DNA from: Pseudorasbora parva
Taxonomy: Eukaryota > Chordata > Actinopteri > Cypriniformes > Gobionidae
Direction: 5' to 3'
NCBI RefSeq assembly: GCF_024679245.1
Contig: NC_090187.1
Coordinates: 4,248,370-4,312,369, forward strand
Length of the DNA: 64,000 nt
Shown piece after piece: positions 36,911-51,427 of this stretch; positions within the stretch are counted from its first letter, which is position 1, and each line of letters starts with the position of its first letter. The position numbers and the translations under genes were made by a program. Under the pieces are notes generated by a model. It was not told where the DNA came from, searched no databases, and saw only the letters and a list, made by a program, of their open reading frames with translations.

Positions 36911-36954
36911 TATATACAAAGATGAAAATGAAGAGTGCTTAACTGTATTGACTA

Positions 36955-37570
36955 TTACCTTTAACTGTACTTGAAGACAATATTACATTAAAGGCCATCA
37001 AAGTGTACTTAAAGAGAGTTTATTTAGACACTTAAATATACATTTAGATAGTAATTTAAAAGTACATTTGAAATCTTTTTTTTCAAATCATGCTTTAAAG
37101 AAGCACACTTTTTGACTGACACACTAAAACGCATGTATAAAGCACCTGGTTATGATTTAACTGTAGTGTTATTTGATATTACACACATAAATTACAATTT
37201 ATAATATCACCCACATTTTCCCACATACAGTTTCTTTTCTTTCTTTTTTTTCTAATTGCAACTTATAAATGGACTATAACTACACATTACATATTAAAAC
37301 ACAAGTTTCAATATAAATTGTATATATTTTAGTTAACTTTAAATGTTTACCAGTACATTCGGCAGTACACTCATATTTCAAACACAATAGAAGTAATAAT
37401 TAAAGATGTACTTAAGTTTAAAATATTGCATTTCATATAAATTAAAATAAATTTCCTTTCAATTGTAAATAACATGCAATTTCTGAAAACATTGCATTCT
37501 GTTTTCAGTTTGCACAAAAGTATATTTTTAAAAGTATTTTATTTCCATAATAAGTATGAGCTAATCATTT
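36955..37570 (+). repeat. Dispersed AT-rich repeat, copy 1 (partner at 60395-60900)
   Basis: Shares TAACTGTAGTGTTATTTGAT-ATTACA, GTACACTT, ATGCAATT and GAAAACATT-CATTC-GTTTTCA in the same order and orientation with 60395-60900. Noncoding. Confidence 0.65.
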
Positions 37571-37579
37571 TTAAAAGTA

Positions 37580-37972
37580 CACTGTAAAAAAATTGGTTGT
37601 TTTTTGTTGGTTTAACTTAAAAAAGTAAGTAACCTGGTTGCCTTAATTTTGAATTTATTAAAATTAAAAATTTGAGTTGATACAATGAAGGAAATTTGTT
37701 TAATAAATAGAAACTCAAAATATGATTGTATCTCAACCACATAAATTTTTTTATAAATCATGAAAATAGCACTATTTGGCATGTTTCACTGCGTCATCAG
37801 AAATAAAACACACACAATTACCCAATATGCTTACAAAATATTTTAATGATATTTTAATAAAGGTTTTCGAATCTCAAAAAATGTTCATTGTATCAACTCA
37901 ACATTTTAATTTCAATGAACTCAAAAATGTAAGGCAACCAGGGAACTTTTTTCTAAATAATTGTTTACAGTG
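37580..37972 (+). mobile_element. CACTGTAAAAAA MITE, copy 1, TA-flanked
   Basis: CACTGTAAAAAAA...TTTACAGTG with TA on both sides (37578-37579, 37973-37974), 393 bp. Its reverse complement is closely similar to the element at 41599-42672 apart from the insert there. The 84-codon frame at 37776-38030 recurs in that copy, which marks it as repeat sequence and not a gene. Confidence 0.85.
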
Positions 37973-38378
37973 TATGCTACTTTTTTCACAAGACTTGCTG
38001 CTACCGTCAACAGCACAAGCAGACTTTTAATTGTTTCTATCACTGAGAATTGATTGTGGAGATTGTTCTGTAACTCGTTCTGCGGGTTAGATATAATCAC
38101 CCCAGGGTGGCGACAAGTGACTGTGTTTATGAGTCATTGAGTATGAATAAACAATTGAACCATTCATTATTCCGATTCATTCAAATCACTGTTTCACCTC
38201 AACGGAATCTGATATTGCGTATGCTATGCACCCATATAGTAGACAAAAAAACAGTATGTGACAAAATAATACTGCATTCAAGGCAACCCGTAACCCGTGT
38301 TTTTCCAACCTTCTACCCCTGAAAGTGCACTGGAACGACAGTCAAACCCGTGACTCTAAAAATGATAGGTTTAAAAAC

Positions 38379-38497
38379 AACTCAAGTTGGGTTGAAAATG
38401 GACAAACACAGAAATTGGGTTGTTTCAATGGGCCCATTCGCTGTGGGTTCAAACAACCCAATTTCTGGGTTAGTCCATTTTCAACCCAACTTGAGTT
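38379..38497. repeat. 119-bp hairpin (AACCCAACTTGAGTT)
   Basis: AACTCAAGTTGGGTTGAAAA-TGGAC and CAGAAATTGGGTTGTTT are mirrored by AAACAACCCAATTTCTGG and GTCCATTTTCAACCCAACTT-GAGTT around a GGGCCC-containing loop. A foldback MITE of a type frequent in cyprinids. Confidence 0.85.
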
Positions 38498-40385
38498 CTT
38501 TTTAACTCAGCCTAAATCGATGCACTCACAGTTACTGATTCTGACGTCACATATAGCCCGCAAAACAACAACGGCAGCCCCCACAGATGCGGTGTTAATA
38601 CAAGTCATACATTTAAAACTGCTCTAACATTATTTATCAGCAAATGTTATGCATTATCAGCAGCTTTTCTAGCATTGGCTAGTTTCCAGTCCATTGAGTG
38701 CAAGGATAAATTAATACCAAATACATTTCCAAATATACAAATAGCATGACATAAACGCTATAAACGCTTCTCTTGCCTTATGCATCTTTTTTTCTCCTCT
38801 TTTCCCCTCAAATAAGTAAGTAAGCACCTGTGGCGATAGAAATGATTGTAAATGAGCAGAAGCCCCGTACGGCCCGGCATATGTTTACTAGCTTTCACAA
38901 TTCCTTGTGCGTAGCAGTTTGGCGTGACTTTGCCAGGAAATCAACAAAGTTGTGAGTCGTGGTTTGAAGTCGTGACTTACGGGCTCAAAAACCTGCCTGG
39001 AATGCAGCATAAGTCCCTGGATGACATAAACTTCTGGTCAGATTCTGAAGTGCATTAGATGGACACTTTACTATCCCATGAAGCCACAGGATGGGATTTG
39101 TGAATGGCAGAGAAAGGAAAGCGACTAACGCTGGTAGGTCACATGACAACATGATGAGTGTAGTACATCTGGATTGCATTCCTGTAGTATGCTCAATTAC
39201 ATTATACACATTCATACTTTTTGAGCATTCGTGTAGTAATTGTTTCAAAATAAGAACCTACTTTAGATAGTATGTGATTTTGGATGCAGCGACTGCCTTT
39301 TTCTAGTGAGTCATTGAATTGACTCAACGGTTTAAGTACAACAAATTCACATAGGAACGAAACACCATTGTGTGCCACAATTCTGCTGAGGCTCTGTTTG
39401 GAATTTTCATCAAACAATAATAATTGCCAATTGTTTTGTCTTAAATGTAAGTAATTTAATTTTAATTTCTTGTCCATATTACTGATGTTCTGTGAATTGG
39501 CCATAGGTACTCACACAAAATGAGCAGTGTGCTCATGTGATTCAGCTAATTATTAAATGTATTTTTATAAAAACATAAACACAAAGGCATATTAGTGGGA
39601 CGTACATCGTGGCCATTAAATAATCTTTGAATGAGTCAATGTGCTCTTGCTTGAGCCTTGAACACTGAAAAGCTCAAATCATAAGCATGGTGTCTGACTC
39701 TAAACCATTCATGCTGAGAGCCATGACATCACTGTTCACGTTTGCAAGGTTCACAAGCCAAAAGTGCACTTTTGAACTTTGTGTGTCCCCCCTTTTGTAG
39801 AGGGATGGACCACTGCCAAGTAAGCGAGTAGCATTTGGTCACCTCGGTCTCCTCCCACTTTATAGCTGCTGTGCTGAGATCAGATGAGAGAGGAACCCTG
39901 CAGACGCCACACAGTCGCATTCTGGGGATAGCAGCTCGTACTGGGGGACGCTGTGATGGAGCACCTGGCCCCGGTCGAACAGAGCCGAAGAACTAGCTTT
40001 GACCTCCCAACCACACGCCTGATTACTATCCGATCTATGTCAGGGGTTGGGGTCCCTCAGGATCATTTGCGTACAGTCTCAACATCACTTTGCATGATCA
40101 GAATACACTTCAAAGAACATATTTTTGGCATGGAAACAATAGTTTGTGTAGTACAGACCTATTTAATCCGCCAGCCATATCCGGCCTGTTTGAAAACTTC
40201 AGTGGCCTAGTTAACTATCACAACCACAAATAAATATTAATTAGGTTACATACATATTAGAAATTGGGATTATACCAAAATATGGGCCAGTACCTGAAGT
40301 AAGCTGTTTCAAAATGCGCTGCACGTACAATTTAGATACTAGTATTTACCTAATATGCACCCTTTAAATGTTTCCTTAAAGGTCC
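38498..40385. other. No gene recognised
   Basis: 38930-39010 contains a phrase (GCTGCATTCCAGGCAGGTTT on the minus strand) faintly inverted to ACTGCATTCAAGGCAACCCG at 38271, which may mark the ends of one element around the hairpin. 39700-40210 is GC-moderate and unique. Confidence 0.35.
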
Positions 40386-40387
40386 AA

Positions 40388-40390
<3 letters not shown>

Positions 40391-40427
<37 letters not shown>

Positions 40428-40445
40428 ATCATTATTATTATTACT
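40391..40445. repeat. (ATT)n microsatellite
   Basis: About 17 ATT-type units, slightly interrupted near its end. Confidence 0.93.
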
Positions 40446-40659
40446 ATTTACATTCAGAGAACCTTAAGGAATATAACTTTAATAACTCAATCAGAGCAAA
40501 ACGTTCTTAGAACATACTGTTTGTTAGCTGGGAATTCGGTGTACCCCAGTAACAGCATTTGTACCTTTTTACTGAAATAGTAGAATAATCTCCCTAACAC
40601 TGGAGCCTCTTCGGACCAGCGTTTTTTAAAAATAGATGAATGATTCGCTGCGGGCACCA

Positions 40660-40875
40660 TTTTCTGTTCATTTGGCATGCGACTCTCACAGTGCATTATG
40701 GGTATTCTCCAGTCGTTGACACTGGTTGTACACTTGTTATTTCAGTGTATTGTGGGTTTGAATGAGTGCACTCGATAACGTCTATGGTTTCGGACACCAC
40801 TACAAATGGCTGTCCCCTATAGTGCCCTATATTAAAGGGCATAGGAAGTGATTTTGGAAACAGCCAAAGTGTGCC
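40660..40875 (-). repeat. Dispersed repeat, copy 2 (partner at 23205-23345)
   Basis: Read on the minus strand it shares TAGGGCACTATAGGGGACAG, CGAAACCATAG and GAGTGCACTCATTCAAA-CCCACAA with copy 1. Also contains GTGCATTATGGGTATTC. Likely a nonautonomous DNA transposon. Confidence 0.6.
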
Positions 40876-41181
40876 GCACATGTCCTGAAAAGTGAAGCCA
40901 AAATATTGTTATCGCTCCCTGGTGGCTGGCTGCAGTGTAGGTCATTAACCTCACCCTCTACTTAAACTTAAAATAAAAATCAATTGCAATTTTTTTTTCT
41001 CCCATAAAGTTTGTTTCTGTCATTTTAGGTAGTATTACACTGACATACACTATACTGCCAAGAGTATAGGGACACCACCTCCAAATTATTGAATTCAGTT
41101 TTTCCAATAACTCCCATGGCAACAGATGTATAACATCAAGCACCTAGGCATGTACAAGCTTCTACAAACATTAGTGAAAGA

Positions 41182-41385
41182 ATGAGTTGCTCAGAAGAGC
41201 TCAGTGAATTCAAGTGTGATAGGTGGCAACCTCTGCACTTGTCCATTTGTGAAATTTCCTCACTAATAAATATTCCACGGTCAACTGTTAGTGGGATTAT
41301 AACAAAGTGGATGCAATTGAAAAACACAGGAACTCATGAAGTGGTAGTCCATGTAAATTCACAGAGTGGGGTCAGTGCATGCTGA
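41182..41385 (+). pseudogene. Tc1-like transposase, N-terminal piece
   Basis: MSCSEELSEFKCDRWQ followed by CEISSLINIPRSTVSGIITKW, a helix-turn-helix of the Tc1 type, then a degraded Arg-rich linker. The frame ends at 41385. The coding text continues with errors to about 41435, where a retroposon tail was inserted; a short piece (about 41533-41597, containing the SSRTVHRERHG-like reading) lies beyond it. Corresponds to roughly the first 110 residues of the family protein; not functional. Confidence 0.8.
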
Positions 41386-41435
41386 GGCACACAGTGCGCA
41401 GAAGTCACCAACTTTCTGCCGAGTCAGTAGCTACA

Positions 41436-41532
41436 GACAAGGCAAGGCAAGTTTATTTATATAGCACATTTCATACACAATGGCAATTCAAAGTGCTTAA
41501 CATAAAAATTAATTAAAATAGTGATAACATGA
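41436..41532 (-). mobile_element. Retroposon 3' tail inserted in Tc1 element 4
   Basis: On the minus strand it reads GCACTTTGAATTGCC...GAAATGTGCTATATAAATAA-ACTTGCCTTGCCTTG, the typical 3' end of a fish LINE/SINE with a short tandem tail. It interrupts Tc1 coding sequence that resumes at about 41533. About 95 bp, 5'-truncated. Confidence 0.65.
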
Positions 41533-41598
41533 CACCAAACTTCGCTGTGGTCTTCAGATGAGCTCAAGAACTGTGCATAGAGAACGTCATGGTTTCCA

Positions 41599-42672
41599 CA
41601 CTGTAAAAAATGATTTAGAAAAAAGTTACCTGGTTGCCTTAAAGGGTTACTTCTTCAGCGATTAGCATATGGCTTTGTATCAGTAGAAACCCTGGAGTAT
41701 ATTCAAATGATTGTGCTTTCCCCTCTCATATCCCCCTGAGACAAGAGATTTATTGCATTTTATTTCTGGAAAAATTCCTCCTATGATGCAAATTGACGAT
41801 ATTTGCATCATCGGAGGAATGTTTGGCCAAAGGCTAAAGACTACAGCCAGCAGAGGGACCCATTTCCTCATGTTTTGAACCCGCGCATGGGGGGTGGAGA
41901 TCACACACACAGCTCAGCTCGCAGCTACAGGCACTCATTTAAACGGAGCTATTGTGAGCAATGCAAGTGTTTTAACTTTTCAAATTAATTTCTATGAAAG
42001 TTAAGCTTGCAAAGGCATGAACTGAAACAGGCCAGACTGAACTCGCATTGTGAATGTATGCCGCGAGTTTAGCCGCGATTACCTCAGCTCTCATCACGAG
42101 AGCTCATCAGCTCATTTATCTGACTCCTGTAGTAAGTGCTGTGATACTCGCGCGGTGACTCACTCATTATATTGAACAGACACGTTCATTTTTTAGTCAC
42201 AGTAAAAGTCTTTAGTCTTTAGTCTTTTCTCAGTCTAGAAGGCACCAAATTCAAAAATAATTTCACATTTTTACTACATTGATGACCCAGTTTAAATACA
42301 GATTCATCTTCCCAGCGCTGAAGTACCCCTTTAAAATGTTGAGTTCACTGAAATTCAAATTTTGAGTTAATACAATGAACATTTTTTGAGATTCGACAAC
42401 CTTTATTAAAATATTATTAAAAGATTTTGTAAGCATATTGGGTAATTGTGTGTGTTTTATTTCTGATGACGCAGTGAAACATGCCAAATAGTGCTATTTT
42501 CATGATTTATCAAATTTTTTATGTGGTTCAGATACAATAATATTTTGAGTTTCTATTTATTAAACAAATTTCATTCATTGTATCAACCCAAAATTTTTAT
42601 TTCAATAAACTCAAAATTTTATGGCAACCAGGTTACTTACTTTTTGAAGTTAAACCAACAAAAACCACAGTG
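41599..42672 (-). mobile_element. CACTGTAAAAAA MITE, copy 2, itself interrupted
   Basis: Reverse complement of copy 1 (37580-37972). Block order ACCTGGTTGCCTTA | insert | AATGTTGAGTTCACTGAAAT ... CAACCAGGTTACTTACTTTT ... ACCACAGTG. The match covers the whole copy 1 length once the TTAA-flanked insert 41643-42330 is removed. It sits inside Tc1 element 4; the flanking dinucleotides are CA and CT, so the TA duplication is not preserved. Confidence 0.85.
41643..42330. mobile_element. TTAA-flanked MITE, innermost layer
   Basis: Begins AGGGTTACTTCTTCAGCG after TTAA (41639-41642) and ends CGCTGAAGTACCCCT before TTAA (42331-42334); 688 bp, noncoding. Excision would rejoin GGTTGCCTTAAAATGTTGAG, the sequence expected from CACTGT copy 1. 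Contains CCAGCAGAGGGACCC, a near CTCF-type word. Confidence 0.88.
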
Positions 42673-42689
42673 CTTGATCGAGCTGATCA

Positions 42690-43376
42690 TCCGAGCCTTA
42701 CATCACCAAGAACAATGCAAAGCGCGGGATGCAGTAGTGTAAAGCACGCTGCGTCTGAACTCTAGAGCAGTGGAGACGTGTTCTCTGGAGTGACCAAACA
42801 TGCTATCCCTGTCTGGCAATCTGATGGACGAGTCTGGGTTTGGTGTTTGCCAGGAGAACAGGGCTTGCCTGACTGCATTGTGCCAAGTGTAAAGTTTGGT
42901 GAGTTTGGTGCAGGGAGGATTATGGACTGGGGTGTTTTTTCAGTGGTTACGCTTGGTCCTTAGTTCCAGTGAAAGAAACTCTTAATGCTTCAGCATACCA
43001 ATACATTTTGGACAATTTCATGCTCCCAACTTTGTGGGAACAGTTTGGGGATGGCCCCTTCCTGTCCCAACATGACTGCGCACCAGTACACAAAGCAAGG
43101 TCCATAAAGAGATGTATAAGCAAATTTGATGTGAAAGAACTTGACTGGCCTGCACAGAGTCCTGAGCTCAACCCGACAGAACAGCTTTGGGATGAATTAG
43201 AGCGGAGACTGAGAGCCAGGCCTTCTCGTTCAACATCAGTGCTTGACCTCACGAATGTGTTTTACGTAGAAAAATGGTCCAAAACTCTCATAATCACACT
43301 CCTAAACCTTCTGAAAAGCCTTCCCAGAAGAGTTGAAGGTGTTAGAGCTGCAAAGGTTGGGCCAACTCCATACTAA
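42690..43376 (+). pseudogene. Tc1-like DD34E transposase, catalytic piece
   Basis: 42690-42960 reads in shifting frames (WQSDGRVWVW, LPDCIVPSVKFG); the first catalytic motif region near 42790 is frameshifted. From 42969 the frame is open to TAA at 43374-43376: NASAYQYILDNFMLPTLWEQ, then Asp at 43074 (SQHDCAPVHKA) and Glu at 43179 (LNPTEQLWDEL), 34 residues apart, and the C-terminal LPRRVEGVRAAKVGPTPY. The second Asp and the Glu are intact while the N-terminal half is scattered, so no active protein can be made. Confidence 0.88.
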
Positions 43377-43453
43377 ACCCTAGGGATTAAGAATGGTTAA
43401 GGTTATGTCCATAAAAAAGCAGGCATCCCAAACATTTTTGGCAATATAATGTA

Positions 43454-43800
43454 TCTTTAAGTGTTTGTTTTTCCAGTAATTTGGGGCGGGACCCCAGGAT
43501 CACTACTGTGCAGGCTCGGCCTCCAAATGGCATACTCATGCAAGATAACAACGGTTATTTGTGGGATATTTTGGCTTCATTTTTCAAGTAAATTTTACAA
43601 CATCATTGTTGATCTTGAAATAACAAATCAATCAATCAGATTTGAGGGATACGTTTACAGTTTAGGTCAAGTTTAGGCTTACAATCAGGGATAGGTACTT
43701 CAACATCATTATCTATCATTTCCCTCTATTATGGGTATGGGTAGGGTACAACTTTATATTAAATTTATATAATATTATAAACATAATTTTAAAAAAAATG
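43454..43800. other. No gene recognised
   Basis: Unique AT-rich sequence leading into the microsatellite; nothing could be supported. Confidence 0.45.
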
Positions 43801-43805
43801 TAATA

Positions 43806-43810
<5 letters not shown>

Positions 43811-43889
<79 letters not shown>
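43811..43889. repeat. (AT)n microsatellite
   Basis: About 39 AT units. Confidence 0.96.
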
Positions 43890-43892
<3 letters not shown>

Positions 43893-44885
43893 ACTAGATG
43901 GCTTTATTTGGTTGGAAGGTGATCCTCATGTATAGTCCTCTGATTATCTGTGTCACCAATTTTTTTAAATATAAATTTGTACATGTGAAACATTTTTTCA
44001 GTAGTTTCTCCTGCTAATTTTGATATTATTATTTGTTTTCAGGTATTATAAGCTGCATTTTCTATTTGTGATATTTGTATCAGCGTGTTACTGCAAATGA
44101 CAGCTGCTTAGTCTTAGTTATATGTCCCGGTGGATCATCTCTCTGTCTGGGAGGTTGAAGAAAGGAGACGCACGGCCTTCACACCCTGGCACATGTTCCA
44201 CTGACCCCACAGGCTGCTGCATCAATCCCTCCCAAAACTCACCCTCCAGAAACCATAATATTTTTCCCCAGAGCAGAGAGGGCAGGGCGGGAGACCCTCA
44301 CACTCCTCCGGTTCGCTCTAGAGACAGCGACTCCACCTGTCAGAGTTCAAGAGTTAATGCCAAGAGCTTAGAGGTTGTTTCCATAACGACTTGAATGTAA
44401 CTTTTGCTTTCTCTGCCACACAGGGCTGTTACATGTGTTGAAAATATCAATCAACAGCCGGGAAGCTTGATGTATTACCAGAAAGTGAGAGGACTGATGG
44501 CTAGCCAGCGCAAACATCATGATAAGTTTGTGTTACGATAATACAATAAATGGCATTGATTGATGTGCTGCATATTTCATGATTTTTTTTTATTATTATT
44601 TTTGTTAATATATCATTCATTATATAACTGATTCTAATAGTTTTACATAATTGATTGTTTAATTTTGTGTATATTTAATGTTTTATGTTTTTTTTTTTTT
44701 TTTTTTTTTGTTAGTACATGCATGTATTAATGTGTAATTATATCATCTTTAAATACAGTTACCAAAAATTTGTAACGCAATAAAAAAAAAAATTTGGTCT
44801 AATTTGCCATTAACCAATTTCAATTGATATGCAAATTTAATTAAATTCTCCAGTGAAAAAAGGGCACAAGCAGGCTAAATATTAT
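43890..44885. other. No gene recognised
   Basis: 44120-44400 is GC-richer with a 90-codon open frame lacking any domain. A run of about 23 T lies near 44687-44709. Confidence 0.4.
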
Positions 44886-44931
44886 TTGATACATACTGAC
44901 ACACACGCACACACACACACACACACACACT
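44886..44931. repeat. (AC)n microsatellite
   Basis: About 22 AC units with one GC interruption. Confidence 0.94.
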
Positions 44932-45035
44932 ATAGGTATTCAGGACATCAATCAGTTAAGTGAAACTATTAGTATCATATATTGCAATAATTTAAAAGAA
45001 TGCACTTATAAGAACAGACTTATAGGTGCCATTAA

Positions 45036-45346
45036 AGCTGCTGTCCGTAACTTTTTTTGTGTTCAAGATTTACAAAAATGATATAATGAAACTGTACAAC
45101 ATGAATTCATTTTCCAAACCGTGTTTTTGTCTTACCCTGAATCATTATGGTACACTTATAATAAGTATTTATATTGGGACTATTTCAGGCCAGACTGGTA
45201 GGTACCGCTGCGGAGGAGCACAGCCCCTGCGTGATCCGCCATAGACATAAACAGAGAGAAGTAGCTCCGGCTGCAATGTTCTTCCGCAAGATGCATGCAG
45301 TTCTGTTTATTAACCACTAGAGTGCAAAAAGTTACGGACTACAGCT
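45036..45346. mobile_element. TTAA-flanked MITE (AGCTGCTGTCCGTAAC ends)
   Basis: Left AGCTGCTGTCCGTAACTTTT and right, inverted, AGCTGTAGTCCGTAACTTTT, with TTAA at 45032-45035 and 45347-45350. 311 bp, noncoding. A complete, well-delimited copy. Confidence 0.9.
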
Positions 45347-45573
45347 TTAACCAAAAAAAACAAAAACTATATAGACTGCATTTTAATAAAAAAATAAAAA
45401 ATCCCTGGCAGATATTTTTTTTTTAAATAACAGAAAATATGTTTTTTCTGTAATTTATATAAAAGTTTCTGTAATTTAAAACGCATGATCAATTAAGCCA
45501 ACACTTATAATAAAAATATCAAATTGTGTTTTCTGATTCTGTCCAGGCCTTGGCCCAGGCCTATATGCATACA

Positions 45574-47150
<1,577 letters not shown>

Positions 47151-47159
47151 TTTTTTTAA

Positions 47160-47770
47160 ACACATTTAGTCTAACCAAAACTAATTTCTGTCACATTCAT
47201 AAAAAGTTGAAATTATGATTAGTCATTATTAATTATGATATAAAAATTAGACTGGATCCAAATTAGAATTGGATTTTATTCTCATAAGTATGACTTAAAT
47301 CATAGTTTATATGGTTTTAGAGATGTAATTTTAACTTTTTGTAATATTTTTTTTAACTTTTTGTCATAATTGATTTTTTAAAGTCATAATTAAAAATGTA
47401 AAACTTTTTAATATCATTATTCCACTTTTCATTTCATTCAAATTAACATGATTTTGACTAATGCCATGACTTTAAAAAATTATAATTTAAAATGTTTCAT
47501 GCAATAATTCCACATTTCATCTCATAAAAATTAACATTAATTAGTAGGTCATCATTTCATCTTTTTAAGCCATAATTTTGACAATTTAAGTAATTCAATT
47601 TTTCATTTTATAAGAATAAACATCAATTAGTATCCCAGAATGTCTTAAAAGTCAGAATTTTTACTTTTTATGTCATCATTCATCTCATAAGAATTCAAAT
47701 GAAACAAGTATGTCGTACTTTCGACTTTTTTGTAATGATTATAATTTTCAAAAGCATGATTTTTTTCCTT
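47160..47770. repeat. Degenerate AT-rich tandem repeat (TCATAATT/GACTTTTT words)
   Basis: Words such as CATTTCATCTCATAAGAATT-AACAT, AAGTCATAATTTTGAC and ATTAGTATG recur about every 95-110 bp, with strong divergence between units. Looks like an old satellite-like array of about six units. Confidence 0.55.
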
Positions 47771-47812
47771 TTTTTTCTTTTTTTTATAAATGCAAGAGTT
47801 TTTTTTAAGTCG

Positions 47813-47826
47813 CCAGTAGGTGGCGA
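47813..47826 (+). promoter_or_regulatory. CTCF-like motif
   Basis: CCAGTAGGTGGCGA fits the core CCASYAGRKGGCRS except the last base. It lies at the end of the AT-rich tandem array, in plus orientation. Confidence 0.4.
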
Positions 47827-49160
47827 CATGTTGAATCCTTTTTCAAAACCGATTCTGTGTTGCTGAGAGAGACTTGACGGCTAATTCAGTTTTCAGATGG
47901 AGCAATACATTGTCTGAAATGTAAGTTGCACAAAATTAACTTGTTTATTAAACTGTTGTATAAAAGAAATATCACATACACTTGCAATCGTGCTGAATAT
48001 TGTGTAGCCTATGGCCTACGGCTCAATCATAGCACAAGCTAGTGTGATACTGCTTAAGTAAACATGATTTATGTAGGCAATCAATGCACTTCATTGTTTC
48101 AGCGGAAGATTTACTTTTATAGTCTCGAGAAATTTGCATTGTGTGGTTTTGGCGCGTCTCATGGATCCAGCCCATGATATTTTTGGCAGGTTCGGATTAC
48201 TTGGGAAATAAAACATTAGTGTGTTGTAGCTAGCATAACTCTTTCTGCTCCAGTTCTTTATAGTGGAAATATTTATCAGGTTCTGTCAGGCTTCAGCTCA
48301 TGAAATGACGCCTGAGTTTTTATCACTTTGAACGCTTTGGTGAACAACTGTAGCTAACAGTCAGATGAGCGCCATCAGCCCAACAATAGTAGGCAACATG
48401 AAGGCCATTGCTCGTGAACCTGAGGTTGATTTTTTGTTGAGCTTTAAATTGTAAAATCTCCAGCGGTACAAACTGAGCATTATTTTGTGATGAGAGCCTA
48501 ATGTTAATGTCAATAGCGTATGCTGTTCTGAAAGTAAGCCTACACGAGTTTCTAGGAGAGTAGTGACAAATACTTTGTGTAGGCTAACTATGAGATTTTA
48601 TCTGAATTTTGAAATGAACTGTGAATTAAATTCAGGGGCGTTTTACTAGAACAGCTGTCATAATGATTTCTATTTTGGTGAGCTTTTATGGTTCTGCAAT
48701 TTCCTGAATATGTCATGCTTAATAATTATTTAGCTTTTTAAGCATTTCATTGGGATTGAAATAATCCACTTTATGCAAACTGTCTGTGTGCACCTATACA
48801 GAAATTGACTTTAAAAAATAAGCCTACGATGCAAAAGGTAAAAATGTGACAACTAGCCCCGGTCTGCCCTTGCAAGCAGGTTTGTTCAACAAAACGCAAT
48901 CGGAGTGTAAACTCTTGCTGAGATGAAGTGAATACAGCACAACTCTGTAATGCATCTAGTAAAAGCTGTCATAAGTATTTATTTAAAATTACAGAATGAC
49001 TCAGAGCTTTGGCGGCTGTAATCCAGTACAGTGATACCAGCGTAATGTGTGTGAGTATTTATACCACCCTTGCTTCAAAGAATAGCTTACACAAAGTCTT
49101 GATTGAATTACACGCTGCGTTACAGAATGCTGATGCTGATATCACTCTGGCTTTGACACA
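47827..49160. other. No gene recognised
   Basis: Unique sequence without open frames of note or repeat termini. Confidence 0.45.
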
Positions 49161-49164
49161 CACT

Positions 49165-50562
<1,398 letters not shown>

Positions 50563-50900
50563 CAGTCCCTGACAAAAGTCTTGTCGCTTGTGTACAAATT
50601 GACCTAAAGTGCCGCTGAAATATATTTCTAATCAAGATTTTTTTACAAGAAATGGCTCATTTTAATCCCACCAGCTTTTGTGATAATGTTTCAGTGAAAA
50701 ACTAAACTTTCAAAAAGTATTCTAATATTCACAGCTTGGTAAAGCCCATTGAGTCAATTTTTGCAAAGACATAAGTGTTGTCACCTTGTCATATGAGCTT
50801 CACCTTTGACTAATAATGGATCAATTAGGTCTCAAGTGTGTATAAAAAGAACCCCGGTGCACTAGACCTTCACATCAACTGCAACTAGACCTCTGCAAAC

Positions 50901-51402
50901 ATGCCTAAGATTCACCCTGAGACTAAAGTTTTGATTATCAAGAGGCTGAAGACCAGATCCACTGCTGATGTGGCAGACACCTTCAATGTGTCTCAGCGTC
51001 AAGTACAGAGGATAAAAAAAAGATTTGAAGAGACTGGAGACGTTTTTGACAAGCCCAGGTCAGGCAGACCCCGCAAGACAACTGCTCGAGAGGACCGTTT
51101 GTTGGCTCGAAAATCCAAGGCCAGCCCATTTTCCACTACAGCAGAGCTCCACGAGACCTGGTCACCTGAAGTCCCTGTGTCAACCAGAACAGTTTATCGG
51201 ATTCTGTCTCGAAATGGCCTCCATGGTCGAATCAGTGCCCAGAAGCCAGCACTAAAAGACAATTGAAAAACCGTGTGGCATTTGCCAAGGCCCACAGCCT
51301 GCTAAAAGGATGGACGCAGGAAAAGTGGCAGAAGGTGGATTTTTCAGATATATCTTCTGTTGAATTACACCACAGTCGCCGCAAATATTGCAGGAGACCT
51401 AC
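50901..51402 (+). pseudogene. Tc1-like DD35E transposase, N-terminal piece
   Basis: Starts MPKIHPETKVLIIKRLKTRS. First helix-turn-helix about residues 20-45 (TADVADTFNVSQRQVQRI), a GRPRKTT linker typical of Tc1 (residues about 63-69), second helix-turn-helix about 80-110 (SFTTAEL-type to VSTRTVYRILSRNGL). A one-base deletion in the A run near 51254 shifts the frame to a TGA at 51264-51266. The other frame then continues KNRVAFAKAHSLLKGWTQEK and reaches the first catalytic Asp at 51347 (FSDIS; many relatives have DES here) before the retrotransposon boundary at 51403. Frame across the insertion point is otherwise preserved. Confidence 0.9.
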
Positions 51403-51427
51403 TGTCACGGAGACGAACCCCGTGATT

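Larger units (their letters stand above)
41048..43451 (+). mobile_element. Tc1-like transposon with nested insertions (element 4)
   Basis: Starts CACTATACTGCCAAGAGTAT after TA (41046-41047) and ends with the imperfect inverse AACATTTTTGGCAATATAAT-G before TA (43452-43453). Transposase pieces are collinear: N-terminus 41182-41435, a short middle piece 41533-41597, C-terminal half 42690-43376. Between them sit a retroposon tail (41436-41532) and a CACTGT element (41599-42672) that carries a TTAA element (41643-42330). Removing these leaves about 1.2 kb, shorter than a full-length Tc1, so some sequence around the CACTGT insert was deleted. Confidence 0.88.

Noticed and set aside
40915..40935. 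CTCF-like motif on the minus strand (CCACCAGGGAGCG)
   Set aside because: Departs from the core at an invariant G; too weak to list.
37776..42487. Two similar frames (37776-38030 plus; 42263-42487 minus) that look like a small gene family
   Set aside because: Both lie in inverted copies of the CACTGT MITE, so the resemblance is repeat homology.
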